64,000 bases of DNA, taken from contig NC_081406.1 of NCBI RefSeq assembly GCF_030272615.1, positions 396,326,439-396,390,438 on the forward strand. Direction: 5' to 3'. This DNA is from Cryptomeria japonica (Eukaryota; Streptophyta; Pinopsida; Cupressales; Cupressaceae). The notes beneath the pieces are model-generated. The model was given only the letters and a program-made list of their open reading frames with translations. It did not search any database and had not been told where the DNA came from. The translations under genes and the position numbers were made by a program. This document shows, piece after piece, positions 22,951 to 34,830 of the stretch (position 1 is its first letter; each line of letters opens with the position of its first letter).

Positions 22951-24180
22951 CAATATTGATCATTGCAAGCATCCTTCACTGTTTTTGGTTTTTTTTGGTG
23001 AAATTAAGCATAAATTTACCTGTTCTTCAATAGCTTTATGTCTAGTGATAACACCAATATGCTTGTCTCCAATAATCTATTTCTCAAAGTGAGTCTTCTG
23101 CACATATCTCAGTCTTAGGAGGAATTTTCAGAGCATATTTATTATCATCCTATACCTCTATTTCTTCATCATTTTCTTCTTTTGGTTTTCTAGTAAACTC
23201 ATGAGATTAATATCCTATTTTTGTAACTAAATTATTTGAAGTGTCTTCAACTTTCACATTTCAGTCTTTTGTTATAGCATATATAAGATTTTCTTTTAAT
23301 AGAGTAGCCAATAAAAATACCTTCATCATCTTTTGTGTCAAACTTTCCTAAATTTTCAACCATGACTTTGAATTTCTTAAATTTTTTCTAGAGCATCAAA
23401 TTTTTCTCTTAAAAAAGTAACCCGTTAGTCTAGAGTCACAATTAAGAGCTTGAAATACCTGTCACCTTGTTGACTTCTAATTCTGGTCGGTCCACAAAGA
23501 TCAATGTGCACTAACTCCATTAGTCCAGTAGAAGATTGTTATTTAACATGAAAAGTTCTCCTTGTTTGTTTTTTGACTTGACATTCCTTAAAAATAGAAT
23601 TAGCAGGCTTAGTGATCTTCGGTAAATCTCTCACAACATGAATTGAACTGATCCTCACAAAATTATTAAATTTAATGTGACACATCCTCTGATTCCATAG
23701 AAAAAATTTAGTAATTTGTGCCATCAAGTAATATCCACCAGTGATCTTCAACTGATATACATTTCCATTTGTCATCTTTCCAACTACAATTAGGGTTTCG
23801 GGCCTCTTTCTAATCTCACATCCATCATCTTGAAAAACAAGATTATATCCATTTCCACACATCTATCCAACACTCAAAGGTTATGTTTCAGTCCTTTAAT
23901 ATAGAAAACATTGTCAGTATTATGTATACCATCAAAGTTGATTGAACCAATTCCAACTATCCTAGTTGTTTGATCATCTCCAAATCTCACAACTCCATCA
24001 AATTTATCAAGATTTACAAACTTAGTTTTATCATGAGTCATATGATTTCAATAGCTACTATCAATAATCCATTCATCCTTCTCTTATAGCATGAAAAGTA
24101 GATACAACAGTACCTTCTATTTTAGCAGTATCTTCTAGAGATTTTTCTATTACAACTTTAGCAAGGTTAGCAGTACAAGA
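22951..24180 (-). pseudogene. Element C protease, GAG-pre-integrase and integrase remnant (broken)
   Basis: From about 24090 the minus strand reads a degenerate copia protease region (NHMTHDKTKF, then a GIGSINFDGIHNTDNVFY block). An open stretch at 23862-23539 is the GAG-pre-integrase domain with LWNQRMCHI and a CQVKKQTRRTF end. The integrase core begins with ELVHIDLCGPTRIRSQQGDR near 23480 but seems to lack the later catalytic Asp and Glu: only ~530 bp separate it from the RT start, much less than a full integrase. The missing part is inferred from spacing. Confidence 0.75.
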
Positions 24181-24216
24181 ATCTTCCTTTACAACCAAAA
24201 ACAAATATTCATTGTC

Positions 24217-25761
24217 TTATTCATAATTAGATTCATCATCAGAAATATTTGCATCTTCTCTAACATAATAAGCCTTCTTATTGAATTTTCCTTTGAATTC
24301 CTCATTCCTTTGATTTGCAATTCTATCAGGACATCTAGAAGCATAATGACCAATCTTTCCACAAGTGAAATATTTAAAGGGTAACTTACCTTTGTACTTT
24401 TTGTTTCCTTTCTTCATCCTTCACACAAAGTTCACTTCAATCTCATCAAATTTCTCTTCATTAGATTTCTCATCTTTCATTGATCTAGTAGCCTTAAATG
24501 TTGTTTATGTTCTTTCACTAGTAGTAACAAATTATCTCATCTGAAAAGCAATTAAAGAGCCATACAAGTATTCTCTAGTGTACTTATTTTGATTCTTTGA
24601 TTCATCTATTGCTGAAACTTTACAGCTATAAGGTTTAGTAAGAGTTTTGCGTACCTTTTTCACAACCTCATCTCTTAGAAATTTATCTCCAAGACCTTTG
24701 ATCTCATTAACAACGTCATTTATCTTCTACAGGTAGCTAGTTATATTGTCTTCTTCTTCCATTCGCATGCATTCATATTTAGTTTTAGCATTCTGCAACT
24801 TATCTTCTTTAACAATATCATATCCTTCATTAGTCTTTTCCAATTTATCACAAACCTCATAAGAAAATCCCAAAAATAAAAAAATTGTTAATTTAGTCTT
24901 AGAAAGAGCACTAAAGATAGCATACCTTGCCTTTTCATTGTCTTCAAAATCCTTGATCTCATACAGAGTGTTCACCCTAGCCTACAGTTTAACATATTTC
25001 TTTGTAATAGGATTCCATACTTCATAGCCAAGAGAAATCAAGTACACTTGCATCTTCACTTTCTAGAAAGTATAGTCAGATCCATCACTCTCATCAAAGT
25101 CCTCTTCATCAAATTCCTCATCTTTCACTTCTCTAGTAGCCTTAAATGTTGTCTTTTTTCTTGCACTAGTAGTAACAAATTCTCTCATATCAAAAGAAAT
25201 TAAAAAGACATACAAGTATTCTCTAGTGTACTTATTTTGATTCTTTGATACTTCTATTGTTGATACTTTAGAGTTATAAGGTTTAGTAAGAGTTATGTGT
25301 ACCATTTTCACAACCTCATCTTCCAACAAGTTACCTCCAAGACCTCTAATCTTATTTACAACATCATTTATTTTCTACAGGTAGCTAGTTATATTATCTT
25401 CTTCTTCCATCTATATGCATTCATATTTAGTTTTATCATTCTATAACTTGTCTTCTTAAATAGTATCAACTCCTTCATAAGTATTTTCTACTTTATCCAA
25501 AACCTCATAAGCAGATCCCAAAGCTACAACCTTTGTTAATTTAATCTTATAAATATCACTAAAGATAGCATACCTTTCCTTTTCATTGTCTTCAAAATCC
25601 ACGATCTCGTCTAGAGTGATCACCCTAGTCTACAGAACATACTTCTTTATAACAGACTTCCACGCTTCATAGCTAGGAGAAATTAGGTATCCTTGCATCT
25701 TCACTTTCCAGAAAGCATAGTCAGATACATCAAACATAGGGATTGTCAATTTGTGCGCCAT
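24217..25761 (-). pseudogene. Element C gag with an in-frame internal duplication
   Basis: The minus-strand frame starts at ATG 25761 and remains in one frame to the zinc knuckle near 24340, with about eight stops. The copia gag (UBN2-like) block, starting AFWKVKMQGYLIS, occurs twice: about 25725-25081 and 25080-24436, offset exactly 645 bp (215 codons). The knuckle FKYFTCGKIGHYASRC has lost its first Cys (Tyr instead). Gag forms the particle and binds RNA. The duplication kept the frame, so it could have been tolerated while the element was active. Confidence 0.82.
24436..25725 (-). repeat. 645 bp tandem duplication within element C gag
   Basis: The junction lies where SDYAF at the start of copy 1 is echoed by SDYTF at the end of it. 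TAGTCAGA occurs at 25718-25725 and 25073-25080. The copies differ in many positions, so the duplication is old. Confidence 0.82.
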
Positions 25762-25939
25762 CAAGATACCCTCAAGTAGTTAATCTCTTCTCCAAGGTGT
25801 TGAGCATCAAATATGAATTAAGTAAAATATCTTGATTTGTGAAATTAAATCATAGAAGCCATCTATCTTTGGAAGAAATCATCATTTTCATTGATACTAT
25901 AATAAGCCATATGTTATCGAACAAGTGTAATAGCATTCT

Positions 25940-26680
25940 ATCGAAATATCCAAAATTCAAATAGTATCAATGAGACCCAGCGATGTCTCATCGATATAAA
26001 AAGGGTATCGAAGAAAAGAGAACACCGATGAACTCTAGAAAGGACTCATCAAAAGCAATGATTCCATGGACAAAGGATATCAAAGAAAGCAGAGATGGTT
26101 TTCATCGATGGGAAAGGTTTTCGAGGAAACAATACCATCGGTGCAACATGAAGGAGACTTACTGAAAGAAACGTCCTTATCGAAAGAATGATATCGATCA
26201 GACAAAAGGAAGCTACATCGAAAGAAAGATATCGATAAGGATATGAGCTTCAAGGAAGCTAAAAGGCATGTTACCGATACGCATGATTTTACCGATGCAA
26301 CTTTATCGATGAAAATTACTAATGAGCTCATCGATGAAAGATGATAGTGGAAGCAAGTCATCAAAGTAAGGAAGGCTTTGATGAAATGATAGACCCATTC
26401 GTTGATGAAGTGTAGTAATGTCAATGGAAAAGGAATTTTGATGGAAAGATAAAGCAAGTCACCGAAGCCAAGGTTTCTTTAATATAAGACCCAATGGACA
26501 TCAGATATATGTCGATGAGGGGATGGCTATGATGACCGAATGCAGTATTTCAATGAAAGGGGAAAATACCTAATCAAAGTAATGTTCAAAACAAAAGTGT
26601 TATCGATAGAAACAAAGAGATCAATGGACTGAAAAATAAATGATCAGAAGACATATTCTCATCGAAATAATTATTGATTG
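25940..26680 (+). repeat. ATCGA-rich stretch at the start of element D LTR
   Basis: Roughly thirty ATCGA, TCGAT or near variants are scattered over ~740 bp, far more than expected for this AT-rich DNA. The 3' LTR carries the same stretch at 37490-38230, with many sites changed TCG to TTG or CG to CA in one copy or the other. Confidence 0.65.
25995..26004 (+). promoter_or_regulatory. Candidate TATA box in element D 5' LTR
   Basis: TATAAAAAGG lies about 198 bp into the LTR, ~940 bp before ORF-L, and is kept in the 3' LTR near 37545. It is one of several AT-rich candidates, so the assignment is weak. Confidence 0.3.
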
Positions 26681-26931
26681 TTGCGAAGATTAGAGATGAA
26701 TCCCAGGGAGGTCACATCACCATTAAATTCAAATGTGTGCCCAAGTAAATGTTGTTAAAAATGCCATTAATAACTGATTAAGTTTTCCATAAGTGATGAA
26801 TTGATACCAAAGGACACAACATTAAGGAATTTGCAGGCGATGAACTAGAAATGGAAATTGGGCGGTTTCACAGATAAAGCTCAATGATTCCAAGTAAGTT
26901 ATTCATACACAGACCCCCTTTGTAAATTCAA

Positions 26932-29900
26932 ATGGAATCACCATTTAAGGCTAGTAAAACTAGAAAGGGAAAGGAACCTCTTGTTGCAAAGGAAAAACCC
27001 AAGAGATAGAAAAAGGAAGGGCGTTCTTTGGCTCAGGACCTGATTGACCAATGGCCATCATCCAGTTTAAGGTCCAAGAAGATTAAAGCTGACGAGGAAG
27101 GCCTGGAGGACCAGTTTGAGGACCTTGGAGACACATGGACCGAGTTGAGAGGGTATGAATTATTCATATATGCATACAACAGAAGAGTTTCCCCTCAGCC
27201 TATAAATAATCTATGGCGATTGAACTTAGGCAAGTTAGTTGTGGCTAATGTCTTTGTAAATGTGGAGCTCATGAAGGAATTGGCAAACAACTATGATCCT
27301 AAAACCAAAACCATATATAACTATATGGGTAAACTAGTTCTTGCAATTACAAAAGAAGTTATCAATGTTGTGTTTGAATTGGATTGAGGGTTAAAAGAAT
27401 TGATTGACCTCAAGAAATTGACAAATAAGTATTTTAGCCTAGAGCACATTTGAAAAACATGGAGACTCCCCTTACATAGGCCTAGAAATGTAGGGTCCTT
27501 AGTGCCATTAGGTCAGGATGATAAGGCCCCCTATGATGTCAATTCTTTCCATCCATATTTCAAATATACTTATTACTGTGTCACTCAAGTTCTAGGGATA
27601 AAAGCCCATCCTTTGACGGATATTGCAGCCATGGTCATTTGTGTCGATTTATAGTCTAAGGACCCTCGCTTTTTTGATTTTGCTTCTTATTTGGTTGAAT
27701 TTTTGAATCATGGGTTAGAAAATTTGAAAGGGGATGTTGTTAATATGCATTTCAAGCATTATTCCTTGCTTATGCATATGATATTATATACGGGCCAAGA
27801 TGAAGGATTATGGCCAGAAGAGTTATGTGTCGAGACATATGACAATGGTGGGATGAGAAAACCAGTGCAGCTGTGGGTTTCTTCATGGGACCAGATGTAT
27901 GCAAATAATCAATATTTGCACTTTGAGGAATTCTTTATCAAGCTGTTATATAAATTGTTGGGTTTCCCGTGTGATCATGCCCTTGCACCAGAGATTCAAA
28001 TATTCTTGAGAGCAAAATATTTTGCTGAAGATCCTTTAATTGAACACAATTGGGGAGATTGGTATTGTTTTTCAAACTGCACACAAGTAAGGGTATACGG
28101 GTTTGAAGGGAGACCATACCTATTGCCACTTATAGTCCCTAACAAAGTGGCTTGTCTGGAGATTGTGAGGCAACTGTCAATAGTGAGTATAGAACATCTG
28201 ACAAGCCATGGGAAACAATCAATTGTACCTGGGTTGTTAGTCTTTTTAGATTTCATTGTGAAAAGTTCCAAGAGCTATAGCTTGCTATAGAAAAAGTTGG
28301 ATTATTATGACATGGCTATGGGGGATCCAAGGCCCAATTTTGATCTTGAAGGATACATAAGGACAGCCCGGTCATCAGAAAATTTGAAGGCTGGAGAACA
28401 TAAATCTTACTTGTCGCATGATCTCATTAAGAACATTGGTAGAGAATAGGCCAGAGCAAAGAGAATAAAGTTTGAGAAAGTTATACAGGCTTATAAATGG
28501 AAGCTTTTTAGAAGGAAAATGGATAAGAATGTATTACAAAAGATTGAGGACCCCTTGGAGCTAGCCATCAAACTCATGGAGCATGAATTGGAAATACTTG
28601 AATGAGTTCCACCTCATGTTTTTGGGGAGTATATTGATGCTATTAGATATATAGAGCCTTTAGCTCATTTGTCCCCTGCTTCTACATCTAGCATTGTTCC
28701 ATTCACTCCTCAAGAGGATTATCCTCCTGATTATGGAGAGGATACACAGATAGATTTGACAACAGGACAATTGAATGTCTGAGAAGTTGCTGATATTAGA
28801 TTCCTAGAACATTAGGATTTCATTGCTGACAGTGACTTTATTGCTTCTAAAGAGTTTAATGCATTCCTCTATCAACATAAAGGATCACAGATCAGAAACA
28901 ACATGAAAGATAATAATAAAGAGCAGCAAGTTCAGAAGTTACAAGGGGAGATGGATCTTGTGATGAAGGAAATGACCCCTGAAAAGGGGAGACAATTTCT
29001 TAAGGAGGCTGGTGTTTTGTTGTACTCTAGATGGGACATGAAATCTGCCCTGTTGTTTGATGGATTCCTTAAGAAACAGGACCCAAATAAGCAGATGATG
29101 CTAGATGAGATTAATAAGCTTTTCAGGGGGTCAAGATATGATCCAGATCAGAAAGATCTTCTAAAGTGGGCTATTTATCGCAAAGATAAAAGACCTACAT
29201 TGGTTGACACAGAAGAAGATTTTGGGCATCTGATGGTACAACAAGTTGGGAAGACTGGCCCTAGGATCACTCGCAAACTAAATTTGGATGTGGCTAAACT
29301 GAACCAGGATCAAATAGAGTTTCTTGTTAGAGAGAACTCTACCTACAAAAGTCTGTATGAAAAGGTTGATGAAGAAAAACAAAGGCTACAAGCAAGACCA
29401 CTTCAAATTTATATACGAACTAGTCAAATAGGGATGACATATGGTGTTGACAGAGATGCCATGGATGCTTTGACAGATGCAACATATTGGAGGAACAGGG
29501 CCAAAAAGACATCTCGGCAAGTAGAAAAGATGCAGCAAAAGATGCACAAGTTAATTCTTGAGATCATTGAACATAGATTGAGAAGTATGCTGCAGATTGC
29601 AGAGAACTACTGGGAGACATACACTGGAACAACTAGAGCTTTGAAAGAGCACAAAAGGCTTGGGTCACAGTTGCAGGACATGATGAATGATAACAGTTTG
29701 ATGAATCCAGGTGAGAGAGTTGAAGCTGAGGCTTACTTGAAATCCCATGATGAATTTGCAAATCAATTGAGGAAAGAGCTTCAGAGTTTGGATGATGGGA
29801 ATACCCCTAGGGTTCCCTCTTTTTATAGTGATGATGAGTTGGCATCGTTGGAACAGTGGAAACAGGAGTTCGTTGATGAGAAAAATCGAGCAGTGGTAGA

Positions 29901-30084
29901 GTTGGATCGGGACAAAGACTTGTCACATTATGTGAATCATATTCTGTCCAACTATTTCCTAATGGAAAATGACATGAGAATGCTAAACAATGATATTGTA
30001 ATGTATAAAGATGACAAGTACATCGAACACATAAGGGTGCTGAATTTGTTTATCTTCCAGTTTGTTAACAAAAGTGTTAGTTAA
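26932..30084 (+). pseudogene. ORF-L, 5' LTR copy: large unknown protein encoded inside the LTR
   Basis: From ATG 26932 to TAA 30084 a single frame of 1,050 codons is interrupted by nine stops and no frameshift. The start is supported because the 3' LTR copy also begins with ATG at the same place (38482). The N-terminal ~60 residues are Lys/Glu-rich. A globular part follows (about residues 60-460, with a Trp-rich segment, ITKEVINVVFELD, and WVSSWDQMYANNQYLHFEEF), then a charged helical C-terminal half with coiled-coil character. I see no polymerase, protease, zinc or nuclease motif. Comparison with the 3' copy explains most stops as single changes (CAG to TAG, CGA to TGA, TGG to TGA). The TAG at 27652 is shared by both copies, so it was already in the parent. 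Function unknown. Confidence 0.85.
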
Positions 30085-31043
30085 TAGTTATGTGTTGAAA
30101 AGCCACAATGCTTGGTGATAATGTATACTCTCATATAAAGGAGGGAACTTTCATAATATGGAGAATCGTTAAGAGAGAGGAAGTAGATTATAGCCTCAGG
30201 CTTACCACTGTACTATTTTGGTGAATATATATAATATAATCAGTTGTTTTTCCTTTGCATATGTGTTGCGGATTACTGCATTTTTCTGTAGGCAGTTGCT
30301 TATGATATTATCTAAAGGAGATAAGGTTATTTGTGTTATTCTTGGGAAAAATTATGTGTTTCATATTGTAGATTTGGATAAAAAATATTTACTTGCGAAT
30401 TGTAATTGTTCCTTGTATTTCTTCCTTGGATGGTCTCTTAAGGTTAGAGTTAAATTCATTCAGGCGGTTTACAATATAGACATTGAAGTAGAGCTCATAA
30501 GAAATAGTAACTGACAGACTCACCGAGAGTGGGTGGGTTTAAAAACTGTCTCATAAGTTTATACGGTAAATCCTAAAGAAATATAAAGACTTTGTAGCCC
30601 AAACAAGAAAGAAAGGCACTAGTCATCTATAAAATACAACTCATCAATTCATACTTTCACATTATAAGTAAAAGGAGTAGCTAAGTAGGAATTCTAGAAT
30701 AAATTATCAATAGTGTATATATAAATATTTCAAGCACAAAGATCAAATAGCCTCTACAACAACAATCTTGAACTCATCTGCTATATCTCCATCCTAGGAG
30801 CTTATGCCATTCTGAGATAGGAGGAAGTTAGATCAAGACACTAAATCTGCTATAAAAAGCATTAGTTGAAGGAACAACTAGTGAGTAGGTATACCTGTCT
30901 AGGTCCTGCAGAGCCTAAAGTGAGAGAGTTAGTAACCAAATAGGTTCACTCTATAAGTTGGCCAAGTCAATTGGAGGGTTTGATCATAGGAGTTGGAATT
31001 TCCTTAGAACTAATCCAATCTATTGATTTGAGACCCAATAGAT

Positions 31044-31062
31044 TGGCGACTCTGTTGGGGAA
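31044..31062 (+). other. Primer-binding site of element D
   Basis: TGGCGACTCTGTTGGGGAA begins 3 bases after the 5' LTR. It differs from the site of elements A and E, so D uses another tRNA. Sites of this general form (TGGCGACTC...GGGG) are familiar from large plant gypsy elements. The leader to gag (31063-31496) has no other clear feature. Confidence 0.8.
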
Positions 31063-31496
31063 TATTCATTTAAAAAGTACTCTACTATGGGAAAGAACTC
31101 ATATATAAAATACAATTTCCTTTCAAGAAGAAAGGTGGTGACTCTAAGATAAGAAATTTTATGTACGGGAGAAGGTCAATAACACAAGGCCACATCATAA
31201 TCCAATTAAACTTTGACTTGAAAAGAAGTAAAATAAATTCAAAAAATAAATCAGTAGACAAACTGATGGAACCTAAAAAGGACTTAATAAATGGGAAGTA
31301 TAATCAGTATTATTCTGAAAACCATTCACATCTAGCCCCGAGTAAACATTCACACATACCCCAGAAATGAGGACTTGGCAGCTATGGATAGAGTGCGGAA
31401 AGGGAAGTTCCCTCCTGGCTTTGAGAATCACCATCCAAATTCAAGGACAAGAGCTTCAAGTTCCTCAGGCTCAAGCAAGATGATGCATCAGACCGT

Positions 31497-32942
31497 ATGG
31501 TAGACTTGATGAAACAAATGATGGAAGAAGCCATTGAAATGAAACATGAGGGAAGGGTACAAGATTGTGTAGAATTATGTGCTAAATTGGGTATAAATGT
31601 CAATGAAGATGATATTGATCATGACTTGGAAAGATACAGGGCGAGATGTGAGCATGTAACCCAAGGATCAAATAGAGGGAGAAGCAATAGAGATAAAACC
31701 AATGCAAAAAACAATACCTACAAGGTGTCTAAAAACCCTCTATATGATCCTAGGCCAAATGGCCTTCCATATAATAATATACCTCTTGAACACCAATACA
31801 ATCACTTCAACAACTTCCCATACCCCAATTTACCTCCTGAATATCAGCATAACCAATTCAATGCCTTTACATATCAAAACCACTTTCAACCAGAAAACCA
31901 ATTTCCTCCTAGTAATAGTAATATGAGAACAAATTATGGAAACCTATTACAAGGTGTATATGGGTTAATGAATATAGAACGCATCAGGCAATTTGACTTT
32001 TCAAGGATGATTGTGTATCATCATCCTATTCCTAATGAAATTAGGACTGCAATACCAAAATTCACTGGAAGTAATGCCATCTCAGGGGAAGCACATTGCA
32101 AAGCCTTTGACACAGTCATGGAGGATTTATGTCTTCCATATGAGGATGTCAAGATGAAGTTGTTCATGCAGTCATTGATAGAGGATGCACGAGATTGGTT
32201 TAGAGCCCTGTCGGATTTTTCAGTAAATAGCCTTGTAGAATTCAAAAGACTTTTTCTTGAGAAATACGGAGATCACAATAGCCCTGAGTTTGCATTACAT
32301 AAGATCATAAGCATCAAGAAGGATACAAATGAAGTAGTGGTCGATTTCAATAAGAGATTTAATAGAGTTATGAATAAAATCCCTAATAGAATAAAACTGG
32401 TTCCTGAAGTGAGCATCTTGTACTACATGAATGCTTTTTACAGTAAAACAAACTATGAGCTCAGAACAAAAAATCATACAACTCTTCAAGGAGTCATGAA
32501 AGTGGCCATAACTATAGAGAATAATAGAAAAGTAGCTGGAACTATAGGAAGAAGGGAGGATGCAAGGGTGTTCAATCCAAAGGCCCCTAGACAAACAAAG
32601 GATGATGACAAGTTGGACAAGGTGCTAAATGTCCTCAAGGATTTATCTATCAAGGTAAATAAGATAGAGAAACAACAATTCTATCACCATGATAGGCCCA
32701 GATTGCATGATATACCTTATAATACTGCATGGAAGGATGGGAAGTCGGTGGACAAGAATGTGAAAGAAGGTAACCAAATACCAGATCCTTTGAGAAAAGT
32801 GGTGAACCAAGTAGTTGATGAAGATATGTGGTGCTTAGTGTGTGATATGCCTCATTCTCCTTACCAATGCATGATGGCAATGAAGTTGTAGGGAAGAGAG
32901 GAAGAATGTGAAGAATATGCAGATGATCATGCAATAAAATTA
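31497..32942 (+). pseudogene. Element D gag (broken at its end)
   Basis: ATG 31497 opens 464 codons to a TAG at 32889, after which the same frame continues into the protease ORF. An N-terminal helical/acidic segment is followed by an Asn/Pro/Tyr-rich stretch (residues 80-150) and the capsid-like 'retrotransposon gag' region (about residues 180-340), with AIPKFTGSNAISGEAHCKAF and DWFRALSDFSVNSLVEFKRL. A knuckle-like WCLVCDMPHSPYQC lies at the C-terminus. It would form the particle. Gag, protease and RNase H share one frame, so the ancestor made a single polyprotein at least this far. Confidence 0.85.
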
Positions 32943-33884
32943 TTGTCCTTTGAGGAATATGACTCATCTAAGGGAAGCAACGAAAATGATATAAATTCTA
33001 GGAGGATTAATCAGCAGTGTTGTATGCAACAAATATTCTCAGATGAGGAAGATGAAGTCAAGCTGAGGATCCCTACTAAAGAAGAACGAGAGAGAATTAC
33101 TATAGTTGCTGTTGAACAAGCCAAAAGGACTTATATGCTAAGGAACAAAACCATAAACCCTGGACAAAGCAAAGGCATGTTCATAAAGGAGAGTAATAAA
33201 ACATCTAAACTGATAACTAAGCCAAATAAGACTCAGGAAGAGAATACAAAGTTAACTGAGGAAAAGGAGTTGCAAGTTTCTAGGATGCAAAAGGGTGAAA
33301 AGGATGGGACAATGAACACTTCAATATTGCCTATTACAACGTCATTCGATATTGCTAACACCTTGACACAAATCAAGGTCTCTGTTCCATTACTCAAGAT
33401 GATGAAGTTCCCAGAGTATCGAGAGAAAAATTTGAAGGTGATCAATGGTGTATCTGAAGAAAAGACCAAAGAACATAAACAGACTGGCCAAAATAGTAAC
33501 ACTGAGAGTGACCATGTTCCAAACATATACTTAGGGTCAACAATAACAAAAAATCCTTCTCAAGTAGACCCATTCTATTTAACTTTGATGATCCATAACA
33601 AGATGATAAAGAATTACATGATTGATTTGGGAGCTGCTATAAATGTTATGCCCGTAGGAGTCATGAAGGAACTTGGAATGACAATGGACACAAATTTTGG
33701 TAAATGGTACGCTATGGATAACCGCTCCATCCCAGTGGTTGGTGTCATGAAGGATGTTGAATTCAAATTAGCAGCATGTCCAAAAGCATCTTATAAAATG
33801 GACATCACTGTGGTTGATGTCCCTCCTAATTATGGCATGTTGTTATCCAAACAATGGTCAAATTTGATAGGAGGCCATGTCTAG
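32943..33884 (+). pseudogene. Element D aspartic protease region
   Basis: The same frame as gag runs 313 codons to a TAG at 33882. The first ~180 residues are a charged linker. The protease follows, with active site MIDLGAAINVMP: the usual D-S-G has become D-L-G, a change explained by TCG to TTG. DVPPNYGMLLSKQW is the usual C-terminal strand region. The changed active site alone should inactivate it. In a working element it would cut the Gag-Pol polyprotein. Confidence 0.85.
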
Positions 33885-34031
33885 TTAGACCTATCATATG
33901 ATACTATACCGATAAATGGACAGGAAGTAAGGATTGAGAGAGAACCTCATTCTGAATACATTATCGAGGAGGCAGAACCTGTTGAGTCGATATGTTTCAT
34001 CTAGTCAGATATAGATAACTTCAAAGTAGAG

Positions 34032-34685
34032 TTGACAAAAACAAGAATGGGAGGCTTGACTCTGATTGAATTTGTAGTCGAGGAGAATAAGGATCAAGTA
34101 TGGAAGATGTACTTTGATGGATCATGCAGCAAGGAAGGAAGTGGGGCTGGAATCATACTTATTTTACCAGATGGAGAGACATTCAAGTATTATTTCAAAC
34201 TGATGTTTGAGTGTACAAATAATATTGCAGAATACGAAGCTTTACTCATCGGACTTAATGTGGCTACCAAGCATGGAATTAAATTGCTCAGTGTCTTTGG
34301 GGATTCAGAACTAGTAATATCTCAAATCAAACAAAAGTATGCCTCTGAACATCTCAGGTTGAAACAATACAGGGATGTTGTATGGGATACCATGGAACTG
34401 TTTGATGCTTTCCAGATAAGTTGGATTGACAGATCAAAGAATATCATGGCTGACTTCTTGGCCAATGTTGCTTTAAAGGAAAATGATATAACACTGAATG
34501 GAGTCTCAGAGATGGAAATAAAAGTTAGGCCTTCTATTCCAGATAACTTATACAACTGGCAATTTTTTCATGATGACAATGATTTGTTAAAAATTTTGCA
34601 TTGTGTGGATCACTACCAAGCACAAGCTATCAACTTCAATGCTTTTGTAGAGATGACAGATGGGAAAGAGACTCTGTTGGGATAG
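34032..34685 (+). pseudogene. Element D extra RNase H (archaeal-type), placed before RT
   Basis: The protease frame continues, through two TAGs at 33882 and about 34003, into 217 codons with all four RNase H catalytic acids in context: YFDGSCSKEGSGAG (Asp), CTNNIAEYEALLIGL (Glu), FGDSELVISQI (Asp) and KNIMADFLANVA (Asp). This kind is known as the archaeal-type RNase H acquired by Tat-lineage gypsy elements and removes the RNA of RNA/DNA hybrids. Element E has its copy after RT (53480-53900); here it comes first, followed by a NKIPRGLVALERAF linker and then RT. A TAG at 34683 ends the open stretch. Confidence 0.88.
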
Positions 34686-34830
34686 GAAATCATACAGCTA
34701 AAACCTAATAAAATACCTAGAGGACTAGTTGCACTAGAAAGAGCTTTCAACATACAAGACAAAATCAAAATCAAAGGAGTCTCAGTCAAAAGATAATTAA
34801 AAGATATCATCATTAAAAGATAATTACGCT

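Larger units (their letters stand above)
19981..25797 (-). mobile_element. Element C, left part: decayed minus-strand Ty1/copia retrotransposon
   Basis: On the minus strand, from 25797 down, the order is leader, gag (duplicated), protease, integrase remnant, RT, RNase H, polypurine tract and 3' LTR, which is the copia order. The 5' LTR and primer site are not adjacent but lie at 42540-43221 and 61197-61256, because elements D and E inserted into C. The links are shown by the target duplications CAAGG (25793-25797 and 42540-42544) and GAACA (43217-43221 and 61197-61201). Many stops and substitutions make this the oldest resolved element of the window. Confidence 0.88.
25798..31040 (+). repeat. 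5' LTR of element D (5,243 bp)
   Basis: It aligns with 37348-42539 over its whole length. The two differ by substitutions (roughly 5% or more by eye), a ~52 bp deletion in the 3' copy near 41420 and a TA expansion in the 3' copy at 42209-42230. About 1.1 kb of U3-like sequence precedes ORF-L, and ~950 bp follows it. Confidence 0.93.
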
